A stretch of DNA of 64,000 bases, from positions 1,116,001 to 1,180,000 of the forward strand of contig NZ_CP047173.1 of the NCBI RefSeq assembly GCF_009834185.1, in the 5' to 3' direction. Source of the DNA: Rathayibacter sp. VKM Ac-2760 (GTDB lineage Bacteria > Actinomycetota > Actinomycetes > Actinomycetales > Microbacteriaceae). Of the stretch, positions 16,264-24,679 are shown one piece after another. A program made the translations under genes and the position numbers. Within the stretch, counting starts at the first letter, position 1, and each line of letters opens with the position of its first letter. The notes beneath the pieces are model-generated. The model was not told the origin of the DNA. It saw nothing but the letters and a program-made list of their open reading frames with translations, and ran no database searches.

Positions 16264-18408
16264 ATGGTTCAGAGCATCTACATCTCGTCCGCCGAAGGTC
16301 ATTCGGGCAAGTCCACGGTCGCCCTCGGCGTCCTCGACCTGCTCAGCAGCCAGGTGCAGCGGGTCGGCGTCTTCCGCCCGATCGCCCGCTCCACCTCCGA
16401 GCGCGACTACGTGCTCGAGATGCTGCTCGGCCACTCCGACTCCGGTCTCGCCTACGACGACTGCATCGGCGTCACCTACGAGGACGTGCACGCCGACGGG
16501 GAGGCCGCCCTCTCCCGCATCGTCGAGCGCTACAAGGCCGTCGAGGCGCAGTGCGACACGGTCGTCATCCTCGGCTCCGACTACACCGACGTCGGCAGCC
16601 CCACCGAGCTGGGCTACAACGCCCGCATCGCCGCGAACCTCGGCGCCCCCGTCCTCCTCGTCCTCACCGGCCGCGACCCGTCCCGGAGCGAGCAGCTCGG
16701 CCAGGCCCCCGCCCGCACCCCCGACGAGATGCGGCAGATCACCGAGCTCGCCGCGGTCGAGCTGCGCACCGCGCACGCGAGCCTCATCGGCGTCGTCGCC
16801 AACCGCGCCGACCCGGGCACCTCGGAGCAGGCCGTCGCCGCGATCCGCGAGGCCCTCCCGGCCGGCGCCCCGGTCTGGGCGATCCACGAGGACCCGTCGC
16901 TCGTCGCCCCGAGTGTCTCGCGCATCATCGACGCGGTCGACGGCGTCTTCGTCGCGGGCGACCCGGAGCTGCTCGGCCGCGAGGCCCTCGGTGTCGTCGT
17001 CGCCGGCATGTCGATGGTGAACGTCCTGCCGCGCCTGATGGAGGGCGGCGTCGTCATCGTCCCGGGGGACCGGCCCGAGGTCGTGCTCGCCGTGATCATG
17101 GCGCACGCCTCCGGCAACTTCCCGACGGTCTCGGCGATCATCCTCAACGGCGGCTTCGAGCTGCAGGAGCCGATCGTGCGCCTGATCGAGGGCGTCGACA
17201 ACCGCCTGCCGATCGTGATGACCGAGCTCGGCACCTACGACACCGCCGTGCGCGTCACCGCCGCACGCGGTCGGCTCGCCGCCGACTCGCCGCGCAAGCG
17301 CGACACCTCCCTCGCCCTGTTCGCGGAGGCGATCGACCCGGTCGAGCTGCTCACCCTGCTCGACGTCGGCCGCTCCGAGGTCGTCACGCCGCTGATGTTC
17401 GAGTACGGCCTGATCGAGCGCGCCCGCATCGCCGACCGCCACATCGTCCTCCCCGAAGGCGGTGACGACCGCATCCTCCGCGCCGCCGCGACCGTGCTCA
17501 AGCGCGGCATCGCCCGCCTCACGATCCTCGGCGAGGAGGTCGAGGTCCGCTCCCGCGCGGCGAGCCTGGGCCTCGACATCGACGGAGCCCGCGTCCTCAG
17601 CGTCCTCGACCCGGAGCACCGCAACCGCTTCGCCGAGGAGTACGCCCGCATCCGCGCGCACAAGGGCATCACCTTCGACCACGCCTACGACACCGTGACC
17701 GACGTCTCCTACTTCGGCACGATGATGGTGCAGCTCGGCCTCGCCGACGGCATGGTCTCCGGTGCCGCTCACACCACCGCGCACACCATCCGTCCCGGTT
17801 TCGAGATCATCAAGACCAGCCCCGGCGTCTCCGTCGTCTCGAGCGTGTTCCTGATGGCGCTCGCCGACCGCGTCCTCGTCTACGGCGACTGCGCCGTGAA
17901 CCCCGACCCGACGGAGACGCAGCTGGCCGACATCGCGATCTCCTCCGCCGAGACCGCTCAGCAGTTCGGCATCGACCCGCGGATCGCGATGCTCTCCTAC
18001 TCCACCGGGGAGAGCGGAGCCGGCGCCGATGTCGAGAAGGTCCGGGCCGCCACCGCGCTCGTCCGCGAGCGCCGGCCCGACCTGCTCGTCGAGGGTCCGA
18101 TCCAGTACGACGCCGCGGCGGACGCGGCCGTCGCCGCCTCGAAGATGCCCGGCTCGCAGGTCGCCGGCCGCGCGACGGTGTTCATCTTCCCGGACCTCAA
18201 CACGGGCAACAACACCTACAAGGCCGTGCAGCGCTCGGCCGGCGCGGTCGCGATCGGGCCGGTCCTGCAGGGATTGCGCAAGCCCGTCAACGACCTCTCC
18301 CGCGGCGCCCTGGTGCAGGACATCGTCAACACCGTCGCGATCACCGCGATCCAGGCCGCCACCCAGGCGATCGTCCCGCCGACCTCCGCCATCCCCGTCG
18401 TGCGCTGA
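16264..18408 (+). CDS. pta: Phosphate acetyltransferase, long form
   Basis: Pta converts acetyl-CoA and phosphate into acetyl phosphate. The 714-residue protein is the long (class II) form: an N-terminal BioD-like P-loop domain (VYISSAEGHSGKST type; residues 5-20), a middle DRTGG domain, and a C-terminal PTA_PTB catalytic domain from about residue 390 (HIVLPEGGDDRILRAA; SYSTGESGAGADVEKV; LNTGNNTYKAVQRSAGA). ATG 16264 is preceded by TAGGCT at 16250-16255, a leaderless layout. ackA follows 52 bp downstream, forming the standard acetate pathway operon. Confidence 0.97.
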   Translation: MVQSIYISSAEGHSGKSTVALGVLDLLSSQVQRVGVFRPIARSTSERDYVLEMLLGHSDSGLAYDDCIGVTYEDVHADGEAALSRIVERYKAVEAQCDTVVILGSDYTDVGSPTELGYNARIAANLGAPVLLVLTGRDPSRSEQLGQAPARTPDEMRQITELAAVELRTAHASLIGVVANRADPGTSEQAVAAIREALPAGAPVWAIHEDPSLVAPSVSRIIDAVDGVFVAGDPELLGREALGVVVAGMSMVNVLPRLMEGGVVIVPGDRPEVVLAVIMAHASGNFPTVSAIILNGGFELQEPIVRLIEGVDNRLPIVMTELGTYDTAVRVTAARGRLAADSPRKRDTSLALFAEAIDPVELLTLLDVGRSEVVTPLMFEYGLIERARIADRHIVLPEGGDDRILRAAATVLKRGIARLTILGEEVEVRSRAASLGLDIDGARVLSVLDPEHRNRFAEEYARIRAHKGITFDHAYDTVTDVSYFGTMMVQLGLADGMVSGAAHTTAHTIRPGFEIIKTSPGVSVVSSVFLMALADRVLVYGDCAVNPDPTETQLADIAISSAETAQQFGIDPRIAMLSYSTGESGAGADVEKVRAATALVRERRPDLLVEGPIQYDAAADAAVAASKMPGSQVAGRATVFIFPDLNTGNNTYKAVQRSAGAVAIGPVLQGLRKPVNDLSRGALVQDIVNTVAITAIQAATQAIVPPTSAIPVVR

Positions 18409-18460
18409 GGGCCACCCGCCCGAGCGCCCCGCCCGACCCCGAACCCCCAGGAGTCCCACC

Positions 18461-19645
18461 GTGTCCGTCGTCCTCGTCGTCAACAGCGGCTCGTCGTCCT
18501 TCAAGTACCAGCTCATCGAGATGACGACGGAGGAGACGCTCGCCAGCGGCCTCGTCGAGCGGATCGGCGAGGAGACCGGCCGCACCAAGCACAGCCACGA
18601 CGGCGACACGGTGGAGTTCGAGACGCCCATCCCGGACCACACCGCCGGCTTCGACGCGATGATCCGCGCCTTCGCCGAGCACGGCCCCAGCCTCGACGAG
18701 TTCCCGCCCGTCGCGGTCGGCCACCGCGTCGTGCACGGCGGCAAGCGCTTCTACGAGCCGACGCTCGTCACCGACCTCGTCAAGATCAACATCGAGGACC
18801 TCAGCGACCTCGCCCCGCTGCACAACCCCGCCAACCTCGAGGGCATCGAGGCCGCGCAGAAGGCGTTCCCGGACGTGCCGCACGTCGCCGTCTTCGACAC
18901 GGCCTTCCACCACACCCTCCCCGCGGCGGCCGCCACCTACGCGATCCCCGCCGACCTCGCCGACAAGCACCGCATCCGCCGCTACGGCTTCCACGGCACC
19001 TCGCACAAGTTCGTCTCCGAGGCCGCCGCCGCCTACCTCGGCCGCCGCCGCTCCGACCTCAAGACGATCGTGCTCCACCTCGGCAACGGCGCCTCCGCCT
19101 GCGCCATCGACGGCGGCGTCTCCGTCGAGACCTCGATGGGGATGACCCCGCTCGAGGGCCTCGTGATGGGCACCCGCTCCGGCGACCTCGACCCGGCCGT
19201 CGTCTTCCACCTCGCCCGCAAGGCCGGCCTCTCCACCGACGAGCTCGACACCGTCCTCAACCGCCGCAGCGGACTCCTCGGCCTCTCCGGCCGCGGCGAC
19301 ATGCGCGACGTCCAGGAGGCGGCCGAGGGCGGCGACGAGACCGCGACCGCGGCCCTCGAGGTCTACTACCACCGCCTGCGCCACTACGTCGGCGCCTACT
19401 ACGCCCAGCTCGGCCGCGTCGACGCGATCGTCTTCACCGCCGGAGTCGGCGAGAACGTCGCCGCCGTCCGCGCCGGCGCCCTCCGCGGCCTCGAGGGCCT
19501 CGGCATCGAGCTCGACCCCGAGCGCAACACCGCCCGCGACCGCGGCCCCCGCCGCATCTCCACCGACGACTCCCGCGTCGCCGTCCTCGTCATCCCCACC
19601 AACGAGGAACTCGAGATCGCCCGGCAGTCCTTGTCGGTCGTCTAG
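18461..19645 (+). CDS. ackA: Acetate kinase
   Basis: AckA transfers phosphate between acetyl phosphate and ADP. The 394-residue protein starts at GTG 18461 (VSVVLVVNSGSSSFKYQL) with AGGAG about 8 nt upstream. ASKHA-fold signatures are present: NSGSSSFK, VGHRVVHGG, VFDTAFHHT, GFHGTSHKFV, HLGNGASACAIDGG and FTAGVGENV. It follows pta on the same strand and is probably co-transcribed. The stop codon is inside a strong hairpin (19637-19665). Confidence 0.97.
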   Translation: MSVVLVVNSGSSSFKYQLIEMTTEETLASGLVERIGEETGRTKHSHDGDTVEFETPIPDHTAGFDAMIRAFAEHGPSLDEFPPVAVGHRVVHGGKRFYEPTLVTDLVKINIEDLSDLAPLHNPANLEGIEAAQKAFPDVPHVAVFDTAFHHTLPAAAATYAIPADLADKHRIRRYGFHGTSHKFVSEAAAAYLGRRRSDLKTIVLHLGNGASACAIDGGVSVETSMGMTPLEGLVMGTRSGDLDPAVVFHLARKAGLSTDELDTVLNRRSGLLGLSGRGDMRDVQEAAEGGDETATAALEVYYHRLRHYVGAYYAQLGRVDAIVFTAGVGENVAAVRAGALRGLEGLGIELDPERNTARDRGPRRISTDDSRVAVLVIPTNEELEIARQSLSVV

Positions 19646-19665
19646 CGGCGCAGCCGCTAGACGAC
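19637..19665 (+). terminator. Terminator hairpin overlapping the ackA stop codon
   Basis: GTCGTCTAGCGGC pairs perfectly (13 bp) with GCCGCTAGACGAC around a GCA loop. The TAG in the left arm is the ackA stop codon. There is no T tract. Confidence 0.75.
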
Positions 19666-19807
19666 TCGCGGTCGGCTTGCAGAGGTGGGAGCGTTCCGCA
19701 GAGCGGGTCGCGTCGGGCTGCCCTGAATCGCTGGCACGCGATTCCGGGTCGTGCCCTCTGCCCTGTCCGTGCAAGCGCGGTGCGGCCGACGTCATCGGTG
19801 GTCGCGT

Positions 19808-20089
19808 GAGCAGCGGGTGGGGCCGCGCTGGCGCGCGAGCAGCGGGTGGGGCCGCGCTGGGGCGCGAGCTGCTGTCTGCGCGGTCGCGCTGCCTGCCTGC
19901 TGGTCGAGTAGCCGCGGGACGCGGCGTACCGAGACCCACGCGTTCGTACACGGGGATCTCGATACGCCCGCGGCGCGGGCTACTCGATCAGCGGAGGGGG
20001 GCCGCGCTGACGCGCGAGCTGCTGCCTCCCCGGGCCGCTGTCCCTGCCTGCTGGTCGAGGAGCCGCGGCGCGCGGCGCATCGAGACGCC
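19808..20089. repeat. Composite repeat block with three REP-like palindromes
   Basis: The 448-bp gap between the convergent ackA and fdhD genes has no gene. It holds a 24-bp direct repeat (GAGCAGCGGGTGGGGCCGCG at 19808 and 19837) and REP-like elements at 19900-19940 (+), 19954-19992 (inverted) and 20051-20089 (+). The segment before the first element (GCGCGAGCTGCTG ... CTGCCTGCTGGTCGAG) recurs before the third, so the whole module seems duplicated. From 19666 to 19807 nothing recognisable is seen. Confidence 0.8.
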
Positions 20090-20093
20090 CGCG

Positions 20094-20921
20094 TCAGTCC
20101 GCGAGGCGGGCGTCGCCCGCGTAGACGTTGAAGCCCGCGCCGCGGCTGAAGCCGATGAGGGTGAGGCCCGAGTCGCGGGCCAGGTCGACGGCCAGGGACG
20201 ACGGCGCGCCGACCGCCGCCAGCAGCGGGACGCCCGCCATCACGGCCTTCTGCACGAGCTCGAACGAGGCGCGGCCCGACACCTGCAGCAGCGCGCCCCG
20301 CAGCGGCAGCCGCCCCTCCCGCAGGCCCCAGCCGACGACCTTGTCGACCGCGTTGTGCCGCCCCACGTCCTCCCGCAGCGCCAGCAGTGCGCCATCCGAG
20401 TCGAACAGCCCGGCCGCGTGCAGGCCGCCGGTCCGCTCGAACACGGCCTGCGCCTCGCGCAGCCTGTCCGGAAGCGACACCAGCAGCTCGCGGGACACGC
20501 GCAGCGGATCCTCCGCCACGCTCCACGTCGACTCCGTCGCGACCGCCTCGAGCGACGCCAGACCGCACACCCCGCACGAGCTCGACGTGTAGACCGAGCG
20601 CTCCCGGTCGAGCAGGACCTCCGCGCGTCCCCCGCGGACGGTCGCGTCGATCACGTTGTAGGTGTTCTCGCTCGGCCCCGCGCCGCTCGCGCAGTAGCGC
20701 ATCGCCGCGAGCTGCTCCGCCGAGGTGAGCACCCCCTCCGACACCAGGAACCCGGCGACCAGGTCGAAGTCGTCGCCCGGCGTGCGCATGGTGACACTGA
20801 ACCGCCGGCCGCCCACCCGGATCTCCAGCGGCTCCTCGACGGCGAGCACGTCCTCGCGGCGCCGGGTCGGCTCGCCCGCGCGGACGGCGATCAGGCGGGT
20901 GCGGGCGACGCTGCGGCTCAT
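20094..20921 (-). CDS. fdhD: Formate dehydrogenase accessory sulfurtransferase FdhD
   Basis: FdhD passes sulfur from a desulfurase to the bis-MGD cofactor of molybdo-oxidoreductases. The 275-residue protein has the family sulfur-carrier motif SSSCGVCG (CxxC), MRTPGDDFDLVAGFL near the N terminus, EDVGRHNAVDKVVGW, and VSGRASFELVQKAVMAGVP. ATG at 20921 has GGAGGAG upstream on the minus strand. It is divergent from the FdhF/YdeP-type gene that it presumably activates, with 93 bp between starts. Confidence 0.96.
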   Translation of the reverse strand: MSRSVARTRLIAVRAGEPTRRREDVLAVEEPLEIRVGGRRFSVTMRTPGDDFDLVAGFLVSEGVLTSAEQLAAMRYCASGAGPSENTYNVIDATVRGGRAEVLLDRERSVYTSSSCGVCGLASLEAVATESTWSVAEDPLRVSRELLVSLPDRLREAQAVFERTGGLHAAGLFDSDGALLALREDVGRHNAVDKVVGWGLREGRLPLRGALLQVSGRASFELVQKAVMAGVPLLAAVGAPSSLAVDLARDSGLTLIGFSRGAGFNVYAGDARLAD

Positions 20922-21014
20922 GGCTCTCCTCCGGGGTCGACTCCGGGCGGGGTCGCCGCCATCCTGGCACCGCCGGCCGGGAGCGGACGGAGCAGCGCGA
21001 CGTACGATGCAGGA

Positions 21015-23333
21015 ATGGTCGACGACGCCGCAGCCCGCGAGAACCCCATCGACGAGAGCGCCGTCACGGTCGGCGCCCGCAAGCACCGGGCGGTCGGCAT
21101 CCCCGGCGTCGCCCACGCGCTGCAGATCTCGCTCAAGCAGATGGGTCCGCTGCGCAGCGCCGAGACCCTCCTGCGCGTCAATCAGAAGACCGGCTTCGAC
21201 TGCCCCGGCTGCGCCTGGCCCGAGGCCGACAAACGGCACGTCGCCGAGTTCTGCGAGAACGGCGCGAAGGCGGTGGCGGAGGAGGCGACGCTGCGCACCG
21301 TCACGTCCGCCTTCTTCGCCGCGCACTCGATGACCGAGCTCGAGGGCTGGGACGACTACCAGCTCGGCCAGCAGGGCCGCCTGACCGAGCCGATGCTCCT
21401 CGACGAGGGCGCGACGCACTACCGACCGGTCGGCTGGGACGAGGCGCTCGACGTCGTCGCCGACGAGCTGCGCGCCTGCGCGGATCCCGACGAGGCGATC
21501 TTCTACACCTCCGGCCGCACCTCGAACGAGGCCGCCTTCGTCTACCAGCTGCTGGTGCGCGGCTTCGGCACCAACAACTTGCCGGACTGCTCGAACATGT
21601 GCCACGAGTCCAGCGGGTCCGCGCTGACCGAGACGATCGGCATCGGCAAGGGCTCGGTCAGCCTCCGCGACGTCGAGCGGGCGCCGCTGCTGATCGTCGC
21701 CGGGCAGAACCCGGGCACCAACCACCCGCGGATGCTGACCGCGCTCGAGCGGGCGAAGCGGGCCGGCGGCACGATCGTCGCGATCAACCCGCTGCCCGAG
21801 GCGGGGCTGCTGCGCTTCGAGAACCCGCAGACCGTCCGCGGCATGATCGGCGGCGGCACGGCCCTCGCCGACCACTTCCTCCAGGTGCGGCTCGGCGGCG
21901 ACCAGGCGCTCTTCCAGGGCTTCGGCAAGGCGCTCCTCGACGCGGAGGAGGCGCGCGGCGGCGTCTTCGACCGCGCCTTCATCGCGGAGAGCACCGACGG
22001 CCTCGACGGCTACCTCGACGAGATCCGCGGCACCGAGTGGTCCGAGATCGAGCGGGCGAGCGGGATCGACGAGGCCCGCATCCGCGAGATCGCCGAGCTG
22101 ATCGCGGCCAGCGAGGGCACGATCGTCTGCTGGGCGATGGGACTGACCCAGCACGCGCACTCCGTCGCGACGCTCAAGGACGTCGTCAACGTCCTGCTGC
22201 TGACCGGCAACATCGGCAAGCCGGGCGCGGGCGTCTGCCCGGTCCGCGGCCACTCGAACGTGCAGGGCGACCGAACGATGGGCATCTTCGAGCGGATGCC
22301 CGACTCCTTCCACGACGCGCTCGACCGCGAGTTCTCCTTCGCCTCGCCGCGCGAGCACGGCACGGACACGGTCGCCGCGATCCGGGCGATGCGCGACGGG
22401 AAGGCCCGCGTCTTCATGGGCCTCGGCGGCAACTTCGCCCGCGCGACGCCGGACACCGCCGTCACCGAGGCCGCGATGCGCTCGCTCGCGCTCACGGTGC
22501 ACGTCTCGACCAAGCTCAACCGCTCGCACGTCGTCACCGGCCGCCGCGCGCTGATCCTGCCGACCCTCGGCCGCACCGACTCCGACAAGCGCGCGACGGG
22601 GGAGCAGCGGGTCACCGTCGAGGACTCGATGAGCGCCGTGCACGCCTCCCGCGGGCGGCTCGCTCCGCCGAGCCAAGTCCTGCAGTCCGAGGTCGCGATC
22701 CTCACCGGCATCGCGGAGCGACTGCTCGCCGGCCGCCCGAACGCGCCGGTCGTCGACTGGGCCGCGCTGCGCGAGGACTACCGGCTCATCCGCCGGCACA
22801 TCGCCGCCGTCGTCCCCGGCTTCGAGGACTTCGAGCGCCGGGTGAACGAGCCGGGCGGCTTCGTCCTGCCGCACCCGCCGCGCGACGAGCGCCGGTTCGC
22901 GACCGCGACCGGCCTGGCCCGCTTCACCGCGAATCCGCTGCAGTATCCGAGGGTCCCGGAGGGGCGCCTGCTGCTGCAGACGCTGCGCTCGCACGACCAG
23001 TTCAACACCACGATCTACGGCAAGGACGACCGCTACCGCGGCATCCACGGCGGGCGGCGCGTGGTCTTCGTGCACCGGGACGACATCGCGGAGCAGGGGC
23101 TCGCCGACGGAGCGATGGTCGACCTGGTCTCGGAGTGGGAGGACGGCCTCGAGCGCCGCGCGCCGTCGTTCCGCGTCGTCGCCTACGACACCCCGCGCGG
23201 CTGCGTCGCCGCCTACTACCCCGAGACGAACGTCCTCGTCCCGCTCGACTCCACCGCGGCGGTCAGCGGCACCCCGACCTCGAAGTCGGTCGTCGTCCGC
23301 CTGGAGCCGGCCGCCCCCGCTCTGGTCGAGTAG
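21015..23333 (+). CDS. FdhF/YdeP-family molybdopterin oxidoreductase
   Basis: A 772-residue bis-MGD enzyme. The N terminus has DCPGCAWPE rather than the four-Cys Fe-S motif of many formate dehydrogenases, matching the FdhF/YdeP subgroup. Cofactor-binding segments include FYTSGRTSNEA, IVAGQNPGTNHPR and GNIGKPGAGVCPVRGHSN, and the likely Mo-ligand Cys is in NMCHESSGSA (about residue 196). Formate is a plausible substrate given neighbouring fdhD and formaldehyde dehydrogenase, but YdeP-type substrates are poorly defined. ATG 21015 follows TACGAT at 21003-21008 (leaderless) and AGGA. The last codons and the TAG stop come from a REP-like fragment. Confidence 0.9.
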   Translation: MVDDAAARENPIDESAVTVGARKHRAVGIPGVAHALQISLKQMGPLRSAETLLRVNQKTGFDCPGCAWPEADKRHVAEFCENGAKAVAEEATLRTVTSAFFAAHSMTELEGWDDYQLGQQGRLTEPMLLDEGATHYRPVGWDEALDVVADELRACADPDEAIFYTSGRTSNEAAFVYQLLVRGFGTNNLPDCSNMCHESSGSALTETIGIGKGSVSLRDVERAPLLIVAGQNPGTNHPRMLTALERAKRAGGTIVAINPLPEAGLLRFENPQTVRGMIGGGTALADHFLQVRLGGDQALFQGFGKALLDAEEARGGVFDRAFIAESTDGLDGYLDEIRGTEWSEIERASGIDEARIREIAELIAASEGTIVCWAMGLTQHAHSVATLKDVVNVLLLTGNIGKPGAGVCPVRGHSNVQGDRTMGIFERMPDSFHDALDREFSFASPREHGTDTVAAIRAMRDGKARVFMGLGGNFARATPDTAVTEAAMRSLALTVHVSTKLNRSHVVTGRRALILPTLGRTDSDKRATGEQRVTVEDSMSAVHASRGRLAPPSQVLQSEVAILTGIAERLLAGRPNAPVVDWAALREDYRLIRRHIAAVVPGFEDFERRVNEPGGFVLPHPPRDERRFATATGLARFTANPLQYPRVPEGRLLLQTLRSHDQFNTTIYGKDDRYRGIHGGRRVVFVHRDDIAEQGLADGAMVDLVSEWEDGLERRAPSFRVVAYDTPRGCVAAYYPETNVLVPLDSTAAVSGTPTSKSVVVRLEPAAPALVE

Positions 23334-23485
23334 CCCTCGCGCGCGCTTCCCCTCTTGCTGGTCGAGTAGCCCCACAGGGGCGTATCGAGACCCACCCCTG
23401 CAGACCTGCGGGCTGACATCGGCGGATCTCGATACGCCCGCTGGGCGGGCTACTCGATCAGCAAAGGGCGGCGTATCGAGACCCC
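23322..23485. repeat. REP-like cluster between fdhF-like and moeA genes
   Basis: A partial element at 23322-23340 supplies the codons Leu-Val-Glu and the stop of the upstream gene. Full elements lie at 23358-23395 (+) and 23424-23462 (inverted), facing each other, and a second fragment GGCGTATCGAGACC lies at 23470-23483. The gene ends on both sides converge here. Confidence 0.85.
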
Positions 23486-23493
23486 GCACCCCC

Positions 23494-24606
23494 TCACCAC
23501 GGCAGCCGCAGCAGCCGAACCCGCTCGCCCGCACCGGCGCCCCCCGCCGGAACGACGGCCACCGCCTCCGCCGCCGTGAGCCCCGAGAGCATGTGCGACC
23601 GGATCCCGTGGACCGCTCGCCAGGCCCCCTCCGCCTCGACGACCGGCACCAGCGCGGTCGACCCGGCCCGCCCGAGCGGCTCAGCCAGCACTCCCTGACG
23701 CAGCGGTGACGCGAGCGCACCCGTGGCCGCGTCGAGCGCCGGCGGCAGGAACGACAGCGCCGCGAGGAACGCCGCGAGCGGATTCCCGGGCAGCGCCAGC
23801 ACGACCGCGCCACCGGGCAGCGACGCGATCACCGTCGGATGCCCCGGCCGCATCGCGACCCCGTCGACGAGGACGGTCGCCCCCGCGATCCGGAGCGCCC
23901 GCCGCACCGCGTCCACCCGCGAGCGCCCGGTCCCGCCCGTCGTGATCTGCAGCGGAGCCGAACTCGCGAGCAGCGCACGGGCGATCGCCTCGTCGTCGTC
24001 GCCGAGCCGGCGCACCGATCCCACCGCACCCCCTGAGTGCTGCACGAGCGGCGGCAGCAGCGGCGTGAACGCGTCCCGGACGCGGCCGGCCCGGGGCATT
24101 CCGGAGGTGTCCACCTCGTCGCCGGTGAAGAGCAGGTCGACGGTCGCGGGCCGTCGCACGACGACGTCGTCGAGGCCGACGATCGCCAGCAGCGCCAGAT
24201 GCGCCGGGGTCAGCCGCAGTCCGGCCTCGACCATCAGGGTCCCGGCCGGAGCTTCGTCCCCGGCCCGCCGGATGTGCCGACCGGGCGGCAGCGGGTACTC
24301 CGCGTGGAGGAGGTCACCGACCTTCAGCGCGTGCTCGTCGGGCAGCACGGCCTCGCACCATCGCGGCACGGCCCCGCCGGTGACGATCGGCTCGGCGCTG
24401 CGCGGTCCGATCCGCCAGGGCGACGCACCGCGCACGGCCCAACCGTCCATCGCCGAGGAGTCGTAGTGGGGCAGCGGCCGAGGAGTGGACAGGGCGAGCG
24501 CCATGACGCAGCCCGCCGCCTCGAGCAGCGGGACCGGCACGAACGGCTCAGGGAAGGTCGCCGCCGCGATCCGCGCGCGGGCGCCGTCCCAGTCGGTCTC
24601 GCTCAT
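23494..24606 (-). CDS. moeA: Molybdopterin molybdotransferase MoeA
   Basis: MoeA inserts molybdate into adenylylated molybdopterin. The 370-residue protein has PLPHYDSSAMDGWAVRG near the N terminus, the GDEAPAG loop, FTGDEV, TTGGTGRSRVDAV and ALPGNPLAAFLAAL near the C terminus. It is somewhat shorter than E. coli MoeA (411 residues). It lies in the same block as fdhD and mobA and so belongs to the cofactor supply for the molybdo-oxidoreductase. It is read after the formaldehyde dehydrogenase gene but a hairpin separates the two. Confidence 0.93.
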   Translation of the reverse strand: MSETDWDGARARIAAATFPEPFVPVPLLEAAGCVMALALSTPRPLPHYDSSAMDGWAVRGASPWRIGPRSAEPIVTGGAVPRWCEAVLPDEHALKVGDLLHAEYPLPPGRHIRRAGDEAPAGTLMVEAGLRLTPAHLALLAIVGLDDVVVRRPATVDLLFTGDEVDTSGMPRAGRVRDAFTPLLPPLVQHSGGAVGSVRRLGDDDEAIARALLASSAPLQITTGGTGRSRVDAVRRALRIAGATVLVDGVAMRPGHPTVIASLPGGAVVLALPGNPLAAFLAALSFLPPALDAATGALASPLRQGVLAEPLGRAGSTALVPVVEAEGAWRAVHGIRSHMLSGLTAAEAVAVVPAGGAGAGERVRLLRLPW

Positions 24607-24640
24607 CCGTCCATTCTGGTCGCGGCCGAGGCGGGCGAGG

Positions 24641-24672
24641 GACGGCGCCGGATCCGCGGACCCGGCGCCGTC
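24641..24672 (-). terminator. Terminator hairpin downstream of fdhA
   Basis: GACGGCGCCGG (24641-24651) and CCGGCGCCGTC (24662-24672) form a perfect 11-bp stem with a 10-nt loop, eight bases after the formaldehyde dehydrogenase stop on the minus strand. Confidence 0.75.
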
Positions 24673-24679
24673 GACCGGC

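Noticed and set aside
16249..18744. Long minus-strand frame opposite pta
   Set aside because: Asp/Gly/Arg/Val-rich shadow; the plus strand has full Pta domains.
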